64,000 bases of DNA from Tepidimonas ignava (GCF_004342625.1 NZ_SMAH01000004.1:144070-208069), one strand, 5' to 3'. Shown: positions 24,693-33,517, numbered from the stretch's first letter. Translations and numbers: made by a program. Notes: generated by a model not told the origin, from the sequence alone.

Positions 24693-26087
24693 TTACTCCG
24701 TGGTGGTGGTGTGTTGCGACTGCAGGCATTCCCTTGCCTGCCTCCAGGATTTGGCCTGCCAGCGGCCCGCCCAGCGCTGGCCGCGCCAGTGGGCCGATCG
24801 CGCGTGGCAGCCGGCTCTGGCCTCGCTCATCGCAGGCAGGCTGATCGAGGCGCTGCGCGGGCGGATGACTTCCACGCCAGAGGCCGCCTCGCCCAGCGTC
24901 CCAAGCGGATGGGCCAGGCCATGCCAGCGGCCCGCGCCCAAGGCCCAGCCGCCCGGCCACATCCAGCCCGCGCCGGCGGCGCGATGGGCCTGGCGCGAAA
25001 GCTGCCAGCCGCTGGGCAATTCATCCGAGAGCGCCATGTCCGACAGGCGCAGATGCCGGTCGGCGCGCGCGGCCTGCGAGACGAGCCGCTTCTCAGAGCG
25101 GCCCAGGATGACCTGCGGCATCGCCAGCGCCGCCTGAACGCTGCGCTCCAGCCGCTCGGTGATCTCGACCCAACGCCCCGCGCCGATGCCCTCGGAGATC
25201 GCATCGCCTAAGCGCATCGGCGCATCGGCCGCTTGCCAGGCCCGCGCGGGCAGGCAGGCGTTGGTCTCGCCCAGCGGCCACTGCTCGGAGAGCGCGACCT
25301 GCGCTTTGCAATACGTGCGCTCGGGCCGCTGCTGCGCCCGCCCCAGGAGGCCAAGCGCTTGCGCGCGCTCATGCGCGCGCGCATGCTCGATCCTCGGGTT
25401 GGGCGCAGGCCGGCAGCCCAAGGCCATCTCATCCAAAAGGCAGCGGTCCGCATAGCGCGCAAAGCGCCCATGCGCGGCATCGCGCAAGAGGCCGCTGGCG
25501 GCCAGCGCCCAGAGGGTCTGCCCCGCGTCGTGACGGCGGCCGAAAGACACGCGCGTAGCGCCATCGCGCCAGAAGGTGCCGCTGTAGTCCGACAAGAGCG
25601 CCTCGTCCAGGGCGCTTTGGCCCAGGATCAGGCGTCGCCGGTCGTGGCCGTGGTAGAGGCGCGCAAGACGCGAGCGGGCCGGCGCGGAGAGCCTGGCCAC
25701 CGCGATGAAGCGGCCGATCTCCTCCCACTCTAGCCACCTGCCCGGGTCGATCTGGAACTCGGCCCAGTGCGCGCCGCCTGGGGCTTCCTGCTCGACGAAG
25801 ACGGCCTCTGCGCCGATCCAGGACAGCGCCACCGCCAGCGAGCGCGGCGTGCCTCTTAAGCGCTGCCACAGCACCCCTTCGCGGATCGCAAGCCTGGGCT
25901 CGGGCAGGTAGGGCAAGAGCTCCTCCAGCGCATACTCCCACACCAAAGAGGGCAGCGCCGAATCGGGCGGCTCGGCCTTGAAGCGGCGGATCGCCTCAGC
26001 GCCAGCCTCCAGATGCGCGATGTCGATCGCCTCTGAGAGCGCGATCTCCAGCGCCGTGGCGTTGGCAGGCAGCAGGTGATTACTCAT
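24693..26087 (-). CDS. Tail protein I
   Basis: A 464-residue protein whose first 200 residues match P2 gpI, a wedge component of the baseplate (LLPANATALEIALSEAIDIA, VWEYALEELLPYLPEPRLAI, LVALSWIGAE-like block). P2 gpI is about 180 residues, so this one has an unusual Trp/Arg/Ala-rich C-terminal extension of about 260 residues. The ATG at 26087 follows GGAGG and overlaps the gpJ stop. Confidence 0.85.
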   Translation of the reverse strand: MSNHLLPANATALEIALSEAIDIAHLEAGAEAIRRFKAEPPDSALPSLVWEYALEELLPYLPEPRLAIREGVLWQRLRGTPRSLAVALSWIGAEAVFVEQEAPGGAHWAEFQIDPGRWLEWEEIGRFIAVARLSAPARSRLARLYHGHDRRRLILGQSALDEALLSDYSGTFWRDGATRVSFGRRHDAGQTLWALAASGLLRDAAHGRFARYADRCLLDEMALGCRPAPNPRIEHARAHERAQALGLLGRAQQRPERTYCKAQVALSEQWPLGETNACLPARAWQAADAPMRLGDAISEGIGAGRWVEITERLERSVQAALAMPQVILGRSEKRLVSQAARADRHLRLSDMALSDELPSGWQLSRQAHRAAGAGWMWPGGWALGAGRWHGLAHPLGTLGEAASGVEVIRPRSASISLPAMSEARAGCHARSAHWRGQRWAGRWQAKSWRQARECLQSQHTTTTE

Positions 26088-26904
26088 CGACCCCTCCATC
26101 GATGAGCTCGACTTCTTCGAGCCGCACGGCCTCGTGCGCCGCGCAGCGCGCGTCCTCGGCAGGAGCGATGAGCTCGACGCGGTGGATGCCGGGCTGGTGC
26201 AGCTGCGCCATCAGCCACGAGCGCGTCGCGTCCCACCCTAAGCGCGCGCGCTGGCGGATGGTTGCCCGCAGCTGCTCTGCGATGGCCCCGATGGCCTGCG
26301 GCAGCGTGCCCGGCAGCCGCCACAGCGTGGCGCGCACCGTCACGCGCTTGATCTGCGCATCGACCACCTCCACCGTGTCTGTGAGCACCCGCACGTCCTC
26401 GCGCGCCAGCTGCGCGCTGACGGCCTCCAGGACAGCCTGCGCATCCGCGCCCTCACGGACCAGCACCGCAACGCGCACCAGCCCCGGCATCGGCGAGACC
26501 ACCCCCACGTCCTGCACGCCGGGGCTGGCTGAGAGCGCCCAGTAGCGGTAGTGCGCAGCTCCCCCGGCGTTGGCAAAGCCCTGGATGCGGGCTCTGCAGC
26601 GCTGGCGCAGCGCCTCATCCTGCTCCTCAGGCAATCGCTCCACGCCGTAGAAGGCCGCCAGGTGATCGAGGTCGGCCCCAGCGGCAAAGGCCAAGAGCTG
26701 GCTTTTGGCCGCCTCGTTGATGCGCTGGCGCAGGATCATCTCGCGGTAAGCGGCCACCTCCAGCAGCTTGATGGCCGGGTCGGACTCCACCAGCGCCGAG
26801 TACTCGGGGTAGCGCTGGCGAAACGCCGCCACCAGCGCAGCCAGGATCGGCTCGTAGCCAAGCGGCTCGATGACGGCCGGCTCAGGCAAATCCTGCAGGC
26901 TCAC
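26080..26904 (-). CDS. Baseplate assembly protein J
   Basis: A 274-residue P2 gpJ/Mu gp47-family baseplate wedge protein. Characteristic blocks: EVAAYREMILRQRINEAAKS, LLAFAAGADLDHLAAFYGVE, GLVRVAVLVREGADAQAVLE. It overlaps gpW upstream and gpI downstream, the standard V-W-J-I order. Confidence 0.93.
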   Translation of the reverse strand: MSLQDLPEPAVIEPLGYEPILAALVAAFRQRYPEYSALVESDPAIKLLEVAAYREMILRQRINEAAKSQLLAFAAGADLDHLAAFYGVERLPEEQDEALRQRCRARIQGFANAGGAAHYRYWALSASPGVQDVGVVSPMPGLVRVAVLVREGADAQAVLEAVSAQLAREDVRVLTDTVEVVDAQIKRVTVRATLWRLPGTLPQAIGAIAEQLRATIRQRARLGWDATRSWLMAQLHQPGIHRVELIAPAEDARCAAHEAVRLEEVELIDGGVDE

Positions 26905-27233
26905 AGCGTGACCTCCAGTTTGACCTGCGCGCCCTCGGGCCGGTAGAGCCCTTCGAGCAAAAGCGCGATGCGCCCTGCGCTGGCCGAGATCACGCGCACG
27001 CGCTCAAGCTTGAGCCTTGGCTCCCAGGCATCCAGGGCTTCGGCTGCCGCCGCGTAGAGGTCTGCGGCCAGCGCCGGCGTGATTGGGCGGTCCACGAGCT
27101 CGGGCACGCGGCTGCCGTAGCCGCGGCGCATCACGCGCTCTCCGATGCGGGTGGTCAGGATGTCGCGGATCGACTGCTTCAAGTGCTCAAGCCCGGCCAG
27201 GCTCTGGCCGGTGGCTGAGTTCATGCCTTGCAT
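26901..27233 (-). CDS. Baseplate protein W (gp25-like)
   Basis: A 110-residue gpW/gp25 family protein; gp25 initiates sheath polymerisation from the baseplate. The core motif LEHLKQSIRDILTTRIGERV MRRGYGSR is clear (the EPR-like motif region follows later with YAAAAEALDAWEPRLKLERV). The ATG at 27233 has GGGGTGA upstream. It overlaps gpJ by four bases. Confidence 0.92.
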   Translation of the reverse strand: MQGMNSATGQSLAGLEHLKQSIRDILTTRIGERVMRRGYGSRVPELVDRPITPALAADLYAAAAEALDAWEPRLKLERVRVISASAGRIALLLEGLYRPEGAQVKLEVTL

Positions 27234-27238
27234 GAGGA

Positions 27239-27523
27239 TCACCCCGCAAAGACATCGGGCGAGCCCGCGGCCACCGTCGAGCCGCAGGCCACTGGGTCGC
27301 CCACGCGCCCGATGGGCTGGCCTTCTGCGAAGACCGTCGAGCTGCCTTGGGCCAGCACGCTTGCATGGCAGGACGGCCCGCAGCAGTGGACAGCCCAGGC
27401 ATCGCCTGCCCGGTGCGCCGCGCGGCCATTGACAAAGACGCTTGAGGCCCCAGACACGCTGGGCCGCGGCGGAAAGCACCCGTGCCCGCTGCATCGATCG
27501 CCAAGACGCGTGATGGCTGGCAT
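27239..27523 (-). CDS. PAAR-domain tail spike tip
   Basis: A 94-residue PAAR-repeat protein: MPAITRLGDRCSGHGC, AAHRAGDAWAVHCC, IGRVGDPVACGSTV. PAAR proteins form the metal-stabilised pointed tip of the membrane-piercing spike; His and Cys residues for the metal site are present. It is encoded between gpV (spike) and gpW, consistent with a tip for this contractile tail. Confidence 0.9.
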   Translation of the reverse strand: MPAITRLGDRCSGHGCFPPRPSVSGASSVFVNGRAAHRAGDAWAVHCCGPSCHASVLAQGSSTVFAEGQPIGRVGDPVACGSTVAAGSPDVFAG

Positions 27524-27533
27524 GGCGTCCTTC

Positions 27534-28013
27534 TCAGTTCAGATCGATGCGCGGCGAGCTCAGCCGCGCGCCCTCATCCGTGAGCTCAAGCCGCGTGCGG
27601 CCGATCTCAAGCACAATCTGGCCGCCTGGCGGCACCGACAAGCGCCAGCGGTGCTGCGCGCGGTCGTATTCCATGACCGCGCCGTCTTGCCACAGGGCGC
27701 GCGTGATGTCGGCGCTGGCCGCCGGCGGCGGATAGGCCTGCCGGTAGATCGAGCCCACCACCACGCCCTGCTCCAGGTCGCCCCCAGGCGCGATCACGAG
27801 CACCTGCTCGCCGGGCTCCGGCGCATGCCAGGCGCGATCCGGCCCGGCCTTGGGCGCAAGCCAGGGCAGCCAGCCGGTGGTCATGGGGCCGGCCTTGACC
27901 TTGACGCGCGCGCGCGGGGCATCCAGCGCCACGACCTGCCCCAGCACGGCCAGGTTCTCCAGGCCGCGCTCGGCCTCGGCCATGTCCTGGTAGAGGTTGC
28001 GGTCCTTAAGCAT
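27534..28013 (-). CDS. Baseplate assembly protein V (spike)
   Basis: A 159-residue gpV family protein, the tail spike. The N-terminal OB fold is visible (LAVLGQVVALDAPRARVKVK, GWLPWLAPKAG, EQVLVIAPGGDLEQGVVVGS) and the C-terminal beta-helix start (GGQIVLEIGRTRLELTDEGA). The short C-terminus fits with a separate PAAR tip encoded next. Start overlaps the preceding gene by 8 bp. Confidence 0.92.
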   Translation of the reverse strand: MLKDRNLYQDMAEAERGLENLAVLGQVVALDAPRARVKVKAGPMTTGWLPWLAPKAGPDRAWHAPEPGEQVLVIAPGGDLEQGVVVGSIYRQAYPPPAASADITRALWQDGAVMEYDRAQHRWRLSVPPGGQIVLEIGRTRLELTDEGARLSSPRIDLN

Positions 28014-28524
28014 CGATGGGCTGGTAGCGGTCTTCAAACGCGCGCCCGATCTCGGGCGCGATCGAATAGAGCACAAGGCTTGGGCGGCTGCCAGGCGAGG
28101 GCGGCTGCCAGAGCGTCCAGTAGGCGACCTCCACCACAATCCGGCAGGCCAGCAGCGGCGTCTCTCCCTCGCCGTCCTGCTCGATCTCGGCGCGCAGGAT
28201 GCGCAGGCCTTCTGCGCGATGCGACAGCGTCTCATCGGCCTCCAGCGCCGCCTCGATCTGCGCGCACAGGGCGTCGGCCTCCTCGTGCGCTGCTTCGCCG
28301 GCGGCGACGATCTCGATGGCCAGCGTCAGGATGCGCCGCCTTGCGCCCGGGTCGGCCTGATAGGCGTCATCGAGCCGCTCCTCGCGCGCGTAGATCAGAA
28401 TCGCCGGCAGCCGGCCTCGGGCCAGCGGCACGGCCCGGTGCACGTGGATGCGGTTGGCAAGCTCAGGCAGCGCTGCGGCGATCACATCACGCACGGCAGC
28501 GCGAATCTGCTGGCGCGGGTGCAT
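28006..28524 (-). CDS. Putative tail terminator/completion protein
   Basis: A 172-residue protein of alpha/beta character: MHPRQQIRAAVRDVIAAALP, PAILIYAREERLDDAYQADP, CRIVVEVAYWTLW. This looks like the gpU-lambda/minor tail terminator fold (short N-terminal helices, then a strand ending in an aromatic box), and the location between head-tail joining and spike genes is suitable. Not certain. Confidence 0.6.
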   Translation of the reverse strand: MHPRQQIRAAVRDVIAAALPELANRIHVHRAVPLARGRLPAILIYAREERLDDAYQADPGARRRILTLAIEIVAAGEAAHEEADALCAQIEAALEADETLSHRAEGLRILRAEIEQDGEGETPLLACRIVVEVAYWTLWQPPSPGSRPSLVLYSIAPEIGRAFEDRYQPIDA

Positions 28525-28983
28525 CTAGCGCGCTCCCTTGCGCCAATCCCAAGGCGCAACCGGCCCGGGATCGGCCCACAGCCCCAGGCCCCGGCGACGC
28601 GCCGCCTCCTGCAGGCTGTAGAGCGACCGATTCGCGGCGTAGCGGCCAAAGACCCAGGCGTAGCCGTCGCAGACCATCGCCGCCGACACGTCCTGCCCAT
28701 CGGCCTGCAAGGCGCAGATCGCGCGCCCGTAGCGATCCACGTCGGAACAATCAGCGATCACGCGACGGCCAAGGATCATCCCCGCCAGCGCGTCGCGCGC
28801 CTTGAGCCCATAGGGCTGGCCAAGCTCCGGCGCGTCAATCTGCGCCAGGCGCACTCTGAGCTCGCCTTGCGGCGCACGCAGCGTCACGGTGTCGCCATCG
28901 ATGACGCGCATCACCTCGCCTGTGACCATCTCGGCCTGCGCGACGGCGCAGGCCAAGCCAAGCAGCAGCGCAAGCCAGCGCAT
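28525..28983 (-). CDS. Secreted thermonuclease (SNase family)
   Basis: A 152-residue staphylococcal-nuclease family protein with a clear signal peptide (MRWLALLLGLACAVAQA). Active-site elements are present: VIDGDTVTL, VRLAQIDAPELG (Arg and catalytic Glu) and DRYGRAICAL (second Arg). It should degrade nucleic acid in the periplasm or outside. The gene is embedded between structural genes with overlaps on both sides (GGAGG then ATG at 28983), so it is made late. Its role for the phage is unclear: clearing host DNA, helping ejection or blocking competitors are possibilities. Confidence 0.9.
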   Translation of the reverse strand: MRWLALLLGLACAVAQAEMVTGEVMRVIDGDTVTLRAPQGELRVRLAQIDAPELGQPYGLKARDALAGMILGRRVIADCSDVDRYGRAICALQADGQDVSAAMVCDGYAWVFGRYAANRSLYSLQEAARRRGLGLWADPGPVAPWDWRKGAR

Positions 28984-29288
28984 CACGCCTCCTGCAAGAT
29001 GAGCTTGACCATGCCCAAGCCATCGGGCCGGACATCGACGATGCGGTAGCGCCGCCCCGCCACCTCGGCCTCATCGCCCTCGGCGGGCTGCACGGGCAGG
29101 GAAGAGGCCAGCACCGACAGCACCGGCCGCGTGGTGGACACTGGCGCATCGCCCATGATCTCCACCAGCTCGTGCGCCGCCACGAAGATGGCGCGCAGAT
29201 CGAAGGCTTGCCCATCGATGGTCAGGCGCGCCGGCTGGCCAAAGGCCGCCAGCGCCGCGCGCTGCGCATGAGCAGCCAGGCGAGCCAT
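28983..29288 (-). CDS. Head-tail joining protein (lambda FII-like)
   Basis: A 101-residue protein following the capsid gene directly. The C-terminal half, AEVAGRRYRIVDVRPDGLGM then VKLILQEA, is the usual ending of the lambda gpFII/gpFI-like joiner family. Start and stop overlap the neighbours by one and one base. Function inferred from position and motif. Confidence 0.75.
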   Translation of the reverse strand: MARLAAHAQRAALAAFGQPARLTIDGQAFDLRAIFVAAHELVEIMGDAPVSTTRPVLSVLASSLPVQPAEGDEAEVAGRRYRIVDVRPDGLGMVKLILQEA

Positions 29289-30301
29289 CAGTTGGACGAG
29301 AACAGACGCACCGTAAGCGCCGGGCGCTTCACAATCGGCAGCGGATTGCTCTCGGTCAGGATGTCGATGCCGCGGCCGTCGGCGCGAGGCACCTGCCGCG
29401 CGTAGAGCTCCTCGCCCAGCGTGTTGACCGTCTCAAGGAGATTTGCGGGCGCGAAGTAGGTCGCGAAGGTGTTGGAGGTGCCCAGCGGGAAGGCGATGCC
29501 TTCGCCCTGCGCGATGAAGCGGTCGGTCTGGCCATTGGCCAGCGTGGCCGCCCCGGCATACTCCTCGAAGACGATCGGACCGAAACGAAAGCCGCGGCGC
29601 ACGTCGTCGCGCAGGGGGTTGGTGGCGGCGTAGAAGGCATAAGCCTCCTTGACCGACTTGTGCGCAATCAGCCGGTCGAAGAATTCGGGGGAGACCAGCG
29701 CATAGATGCCGCTCATCGTCTCGCCCGAGAGGTGCTCCTCGATGTGGCGCGCGACCTGGATGGCGGCCTTCATGACATCGCCGCTCGCGTCGCCGAGCTT
29801 GAAGTCCACCGAAGCCTTGTCGATGCCAAACTCGGCGTGCCAGTCGTACAGCGTGTTGCCCGCGCCGTCCTTCAAGACGCCGGAGAGGGCTTTGGCGCGC
29901 ATGTACTCCAAGGTCTGCGCATGCTTGGCGCGCATGCGGGCAAGCTTGCGGGTCAAGACCTGCGCCACAGGGTCGGCCTCCTGCTTGCCAAAGGCGCGGA
30001 TGCCCTGCACCTCCTCGGGCAAGAGCACATCGTCGTGCGGAATGTGCGGCACGACGAAAGAGCGCAGCTTGCGGCTGTCGCGCCCGGCCACGGTCGCAGG
30101 CGCCCCCGGCGTCACCGCCGGCAAAAGACGCAGCTCGCCCTCCACGGATTCGAGGATGACGTTGCGCTGCGCAATCGGCTCGGGCCGGAAGAGCCCCAGC
30201 TCGCCGATGCGGCCTTTGGGCGCGGGCAGGAGCTGGATCGCCTCGGTCATCTCGGCCAGGGTGAAGCCCTGGCCAACGAACGGGTTGACGACGACGGTCA
30301 T
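29288..30301 (-). CDS. Major capsid protein E
   Basis: A 337-residue lambda gpE family capsid protein. Typical N-terminus MTVVVNPFVGQGFTLAEMTE, the central FVVPHIPHDDVLLPEEVQGI block and C-terminal GEGIAFPLGTSNTFATYFAP then NTLGEELYARQVP are diagnostic. Length matches lambda gpE (341). Follows the decoration protein by 15 bp. Confidence 0.95.
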   Translation of the reverse strand: MTVVVNPFVGQGFTLAEMTEAIQLLPAPKGRIGELGLFRPEPIAQRNVILESVEGELRLLPAVTPGAPATVAGRDSRKLRSFVVPHIPHDDVLLPEEVQGIRAFGKQEADPVAQVLTRKLARMRAKHAQTLEYMRAKALSGVLKDGAGNTLYDWHAEFGIDKASVDFKLGDASGDVMKAAIQVARHIEEHLSGETMSGIYALVSPEFFDRLIAHKSVKEAYAFYAATNPLRDDVRRGFRFGPIVFEEYAGAATLANGQTDRFIAQGEGIAFPLGTSNTFATYFAPANLLETVNTLGEELYARQVPRADGRGIDILTESNPLPIVKRPALTVRLFSSN

Positions 30302-30316
30302 GGGGAACCTCCTTGA

Positions 30317-30697
30317 TCAAACGGTGGGCCGCGCCACGATGCCGTGGGCGGAAAGTTGCGCCAGCTTCTCGGCGCGCTCTGCCTCGGCATCCACCGACGC
30401 ATCGAAGCTCAAGGCGGCGGCCGACACGATGGCCGGGCCGCGCGCGAGAATGAGCGCCGGGCGCGGCTGCGCAGAAGCCGCCACCTCCACGAGCAGCACC
30501 GCGCAGGCGATCTGCGCGCCATCCGAGCCCGTGGCGGTGGCAGGCTTGTACTGGCCGCTTGAGGCGATGCGGCCCAGCACCGTGCCCGCGGGCAGCGCAT
30601 CGCCCGGCGCAAGCAGCACAGCCTCGCGGCAGTAGTCCTTGTCGTATTCGTGCTTCAAGAGGTCGCCAAGCGTGGGCGAAGCGGTCAGGGTCGGCAT
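30317..30697 (-). CDS. Head decoration protein D
   Basis: A 126-residue lambda gpD/phage SHP family protein that binds the expanded capsid at three-fold sites. N-terminal LTASPTLGDLLKHEYDKDYC REA and the central GTVLGRIASSGQYKPATATG SDGAQIACAVLLVEV are typical. Placed between scaffold and capsid genes. Confidence 0.92.
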   Translation of the reverse strand: MPTLTASPTLGDLLKHEYDKDYCREAVLLAPGDALPAGTVLGRIASSGQYKPATATGSDGAQIACAVLLVEVAASAQPRPALILARGPAIVSAAALSFDASVDAEAERAEKLAQLSAHGIVARPTV

Positions 30698-30700
30698 GGG

Positions 30701-31009
30701 TCAGGCTCCTTGGGCAAAGCGGCGCGCCGCTTCCACAAGCGAGGACTTGGGCGCGGCAGCCGCGGGTTGGACGGAGACGATGTCGTGGCTTGCGTCACGC
30801 CGGGCGGCTTCCGCCAGCGCGCGGCGAGCCAGCGCCTCAGGGCTCAAGCCCTCGCGCAGGGCGGCGGCGGCATCGATGGCCACGCCCAGCGCGCGCGCTT
30901 GCTCGGCGATTTCAAGAAGCGCGGCGGCGCGCTCGGCCATCTGCCGCTCAAGCTCGGCGGCATCGAGGGCTGCCCCAGCCGCAGCCGGGGCGGTCACGGG
31001 AGTTTGCAT
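30701..31009 (-). CDS. Internal-start scaffolding protein (Nu3-like)
   Basis: Inside the protease gene and in frame, a perfect AGGAGG (31019-31014) precedes an ATG at 31009 by four bases. Translation from it gives a 102-residue Ala/Glu/Arg-rich helical protein (MQTPVTAPAAAGAALDAAEL). Lambda Nu3 is made from gene C in precisely this manner and acts as the prohead scaffold. Confidence 0.75.
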   Translation of the reverse strand: MQTPVTAPAAAGAALDAAELERQMAERAAALLEIAEQARALGVAIDAAAALREGLSPEALARRALAEAARRDASHDIVSVQPAAAAPKSSLVEAARRFAQGA

Positions 31010-31885
31010 ATGACCTCCTGGAAAGATTCGGCCTTTGGCCGGGGTTGACAAAACCTCAAGACGGCCTGAGAGCGCCGCGATGGCCTCGCGCAGGCCGCCG
31101 ATCGCATCGGCCAGGCCCGCTTGGATGGCCGCCTGGCCGCGGTAGATGGCCGCTTGCTGCGCGCGCACGGCTTCAGGCCGCAGCCCGCGGCGCTTCGCGA
31201 CCCAATCGACGAAGCGCTCGTAGAGCGCCTCCACATCGGCCTGGATCGCAGCGCGCGCCTCCTCCGACAATGGCCGGTGCGGGTTGCCGTCGAGCTTGCG
31301 CTCGCCGGCGTGGAGGAAGGTGTAGGCAATCCCCTCCTTGGCGTCCTTGGCCGACTGATCCGCATGCACGGCCACCACGCCGATGGAGCCCACTTCGGCG
31401 GTCTCGGTCACCCAGATCGCGTCGGCCGCCGCCGCCAGGGCGTAGGCTGCTGAGAGCGCCGCAGGCGTTGCCACCGCCCACAGGAACTTGCCGCTCTCAA
31501 CAGAGAGCGCGCGCAGGCGCGCTGCCGTCTCAAAGACGCCGGCGGCTTCGCCCCCGGCGGAGTCGATCTCCAGCACCACCGCCCGCGCGCGCGGATCGGC
31601 AAAGAGCGCTTCGGCCTGCGTCTCGATCTCGAGGTAGCTCTGAAGCCCAGAGGCCGCGCCGAGATACGCCGATCGATGCACCAGCGTGCCCAGGATCGGC
31701 AGCACGGCAATGCCGTCCTCGGTGATGTGCGGCTCTGGCGCGGCAGCCGCCTCGGTTGCGGCCGGCAGGGGGCCAAGCCCCAGCAGGCGCGGGCCGATGG
31801 CCGCAAGGATCGTCTCGAGCTTGGGCCGCGCGATCAAAAGCGGCGCGCCGTACAGACGCGCCGCCAGGTGGGGTAGATCAGTCAT
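30701..31885 (-). CDS. S49-family capsid maturation protease with C-terminal scaffold domain
   Basis: A 394-residue protein like lambda gpC. The first 260 residues are an SppA-type serine protease (ILGTLVHRSAYLGAASGLQS, VVLEIDSAGGEAAGVFE, and ATPAALSAAYALAAAADAIW with the likely catalytic Ser). The last 100 residues are Ala/Glu-rich helix forming the scaffold, which also has its own start at 31009. In lambda, gpC processes scaffold and portal during prohead formation. It overlaps the portal gene end by 8 bp. Start ATG 31885. Confidence 0.92.
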   Translation of the reverse strand: MTDLPHLAARLYGAPLLIARPKLETILAAIGPRLLGLGPLPAATEAAAAPEPHITEDGIAVLPILGTLVHRSAYLGAASGLQSYLEIETQAEALFADPRARAVVLEIDSAGGEAAGVFETAARLRALSVESGKFLWAVATPAALSAAYALAAAADAIWVTETAEVGSIGVVAVHADQSAKDAKEGIAYTFLHAGERKLDGNPHRPLSEEARAAIQADVEALYERFVDWVAKRRGLRPEAVRAQQAAIYRGQAAIQAGLADAIGGLREAIAALSGRLEVLSTPAKGRIFPGGHMQTPVTAPAAAGAALDAAELERQMAERAAALLEIAEQARALGVAIDAAAALREGLSPEALARRALAEAARRDASHDIVSVQPAAAAPKSSLVEAARRFAQGA

Positions 31886-33305
31886 GGGAATCCTCTTGCG
31901 GTTGCGCGGGCGGCGACACGCGCCCAAAGACAAGCCCCAGTTCCTCGGCCCTGCGCCGCTCCTGGGCGATCTCGGCATCAAGCGCCTCGGCGTCATAGCC
32001 GCGCTCGGCGATCGACTGCGTGCGGCTCTTCAAGCCCGCCTCGATCGCGGCGATCTCGGCCTGGATGTCTTTCAGCGGATCGACCCACTCCCAGCGCGGG
32101 GTGAGCCATTCCACCGCCTCATACTCGCGGCGGCGGGCGCGGAAATTCGGCAGCTCAAGCGCCCCCGAGAGGGCGGCTGCTGCGATCCAGCGCCGCCACA
32201 CCGGGCGGCAGAGCTGATAGACCAACACCGAATACTGGAAGGCTTCGATGCGGCGGCGAAACTCGATGAGCGCGGCGCGGGTGTTGGAGTAGTTGGCTTT
32301 CACCATATCGCCGCTCAAGGCCGCGTAGGGCAGGCCTAAGGCAGCCGCGACCTGAAGCAGCGTGCGATACTGAAACGCCTCGTAGTTGCCTCCGACATCG
32401 GCCGGCTGGCTGAAGGTGATGTCTTCGCCTTCGCCCAGGATCTGCAGCTGCCCCGGCTCCAAGGGCATCAAGCCCTCGCCTTGCTCGTCGCGCTCCAGGC
32501 GGCTGTCGAAGTCGGCGGCTGGCCGGCGCACAAAGCCCGCAAACATCGCCGCCACCTTCTTGCGATCGAGCTCCGCATCGTCGTACTGGTCCAGAAGAAA
32601 GAGCTTGACCAGCGCCGGCGCAAAGCGCGACACGCCCCGCAGCTGCCCGGCATCGACCGGATCGACGACGTGGATGACGTCCTCAGCCGGCACGCGGGTG
32701 GTCTCGCCCGCCAGTCCCGGCTCGGTCACATCCCCCGGGTGGCGGCGCAGGAAGTGGTAAGCCACGCGCCGGCCGATGCGGTCGAACTCGATGCCCTGGC
32801 GCAGGATGTTGCCGTTGGGAAGCTGGCGATTGTCCATCGGCAGCATCTCGGCGGGCAGCAACTGCAGCTGCAGCGGCACCGCAAGGCCATCTTCGGGGTA
32901 GCGGCTGCGGATGCGGATGAAGACCTCGCCGGCGATGAAGAGCTCGCGCGCGGCGCGCCGCTGCAGCCCGTACAAGTCGGTGAGCCACTCGCTGTCGGCT
33001 TCATCGACCCAGCGCCGCCAGAGCTGATGCACTTGCGCTTTCAGCGCGGCGTCGGCGATCTGGCTTGAAGGCTTCAGCCCTGAGCCCACCGCGTTGCCGG
33101 CGAAGCACTCCACGGCGTTGGCCGCATACCCGTTGTTGCGGATCAGATACCGCGCGCGGGCCGTCATGTCAGCGCCTGCGGCCTGGATCAGCGTATTGAC
33201 GTGCGCGCGGCTGGCGACAAAGCCTTTCAGGCGGCGGGCAGACAAGCCGCCCTCAAAGCCGCCGATCAGCATGCCAAGGCGGCGGCGAAATCCCGTCCAG
33301 TCCAT
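31878..33305 (-). CDS. Portal protein (lambda gpB family)
   Basis: A 475-residue lambda-family portal forming the dodecameric DNA gateway. Landmarks: ARARYLIRNNGYAANAVECF near residue 50, RELFIAGEVFIRIRSRYPED, AEDVIHVVDPVDAGQLRGVS and the late GLPYAALSGDMVKANYSNTR block. The ATG at 33305 overlaps the gpW stop. Length is near that of relatives (lambda gpB 533). Confidence 0.95.
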   Translation of the reverse strand: MDWTGFRRRLGMLIGGFEGGLSARRLKGFVASRAHVNTLIQAAGADMTARARYLIRNNGYAANAVECFAGNAVGSGLKPSSQIADAALKAQVHQLWRRWVDEADSEWLTDLYGLQRRAARELFIAGEVFIRIRSRYPEDGLAVPLQLQLLPAEMLPMDNRQLPNGNILRQGIEFDRIGRRVAYHFLRRHPGDVTEPGLAGETTRVPAEDVIHVVDPVDAGQLRGVSRFAPALVKLFLLDQYDDAELDRKKVAAMFAGFVRRPAADFDSRLERDEQGEGLMPLEPGQLQILGEGEDITFSQPADVGGNYEAFQYRTLLQVAAALGLPYAALSGDMVKANYSNTRAALIEFRRRIEAFQYSVLVYQLCRPVWRRWIAAAALSGALELPNFRARRREYEAVEWLTPRWEWVDPLKDIQAEIAAIEAGLKSRTQSIAERGYDAEALDAEIAQERRRAEELGLVFGRVSPPAQPQEDSHD

Positions 33306-33517
33306 CACAGCCCCTTCGAGCACCAGGCCAGCAGCCGGCGCGAGCGGGCTCGACCCTCAGCGGCGGCGATGTCGCGGTTGAGGGCCTCAAGCGCCGCGCG
33401 CAGCTCGGCCTCGGACTTGTAGGTCACCCACTGCTCGCCGGCCTTGACGGTCAGCACCCCTGAGTAGCGCGCCGCCACGAGCTCATCGCGCAGGCGCTTC
33501 AGTTCCGAAAGCTCCAT
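33305..33517 (-). CDS. Head-tail joining protein W
   Basis: A 70-residue lambda gpW-family protein (68 in lambda): ELKRLRDELVAARYSGVLTV, the strand WVTYKSEAELRAALEALNRD and a basic tail. It sits between TerL and portal just as in lambda (A-W-B) and stabilises packaged DNA while providing the tail attachment site. Confidence 0.9.
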   Translation of the reverse strand: MELSELKRLRDELVAARYSGVLTVKAGEQWVTYKSEAELRAALEALNRDIAAAEGRARSRRLLAWCSKGL

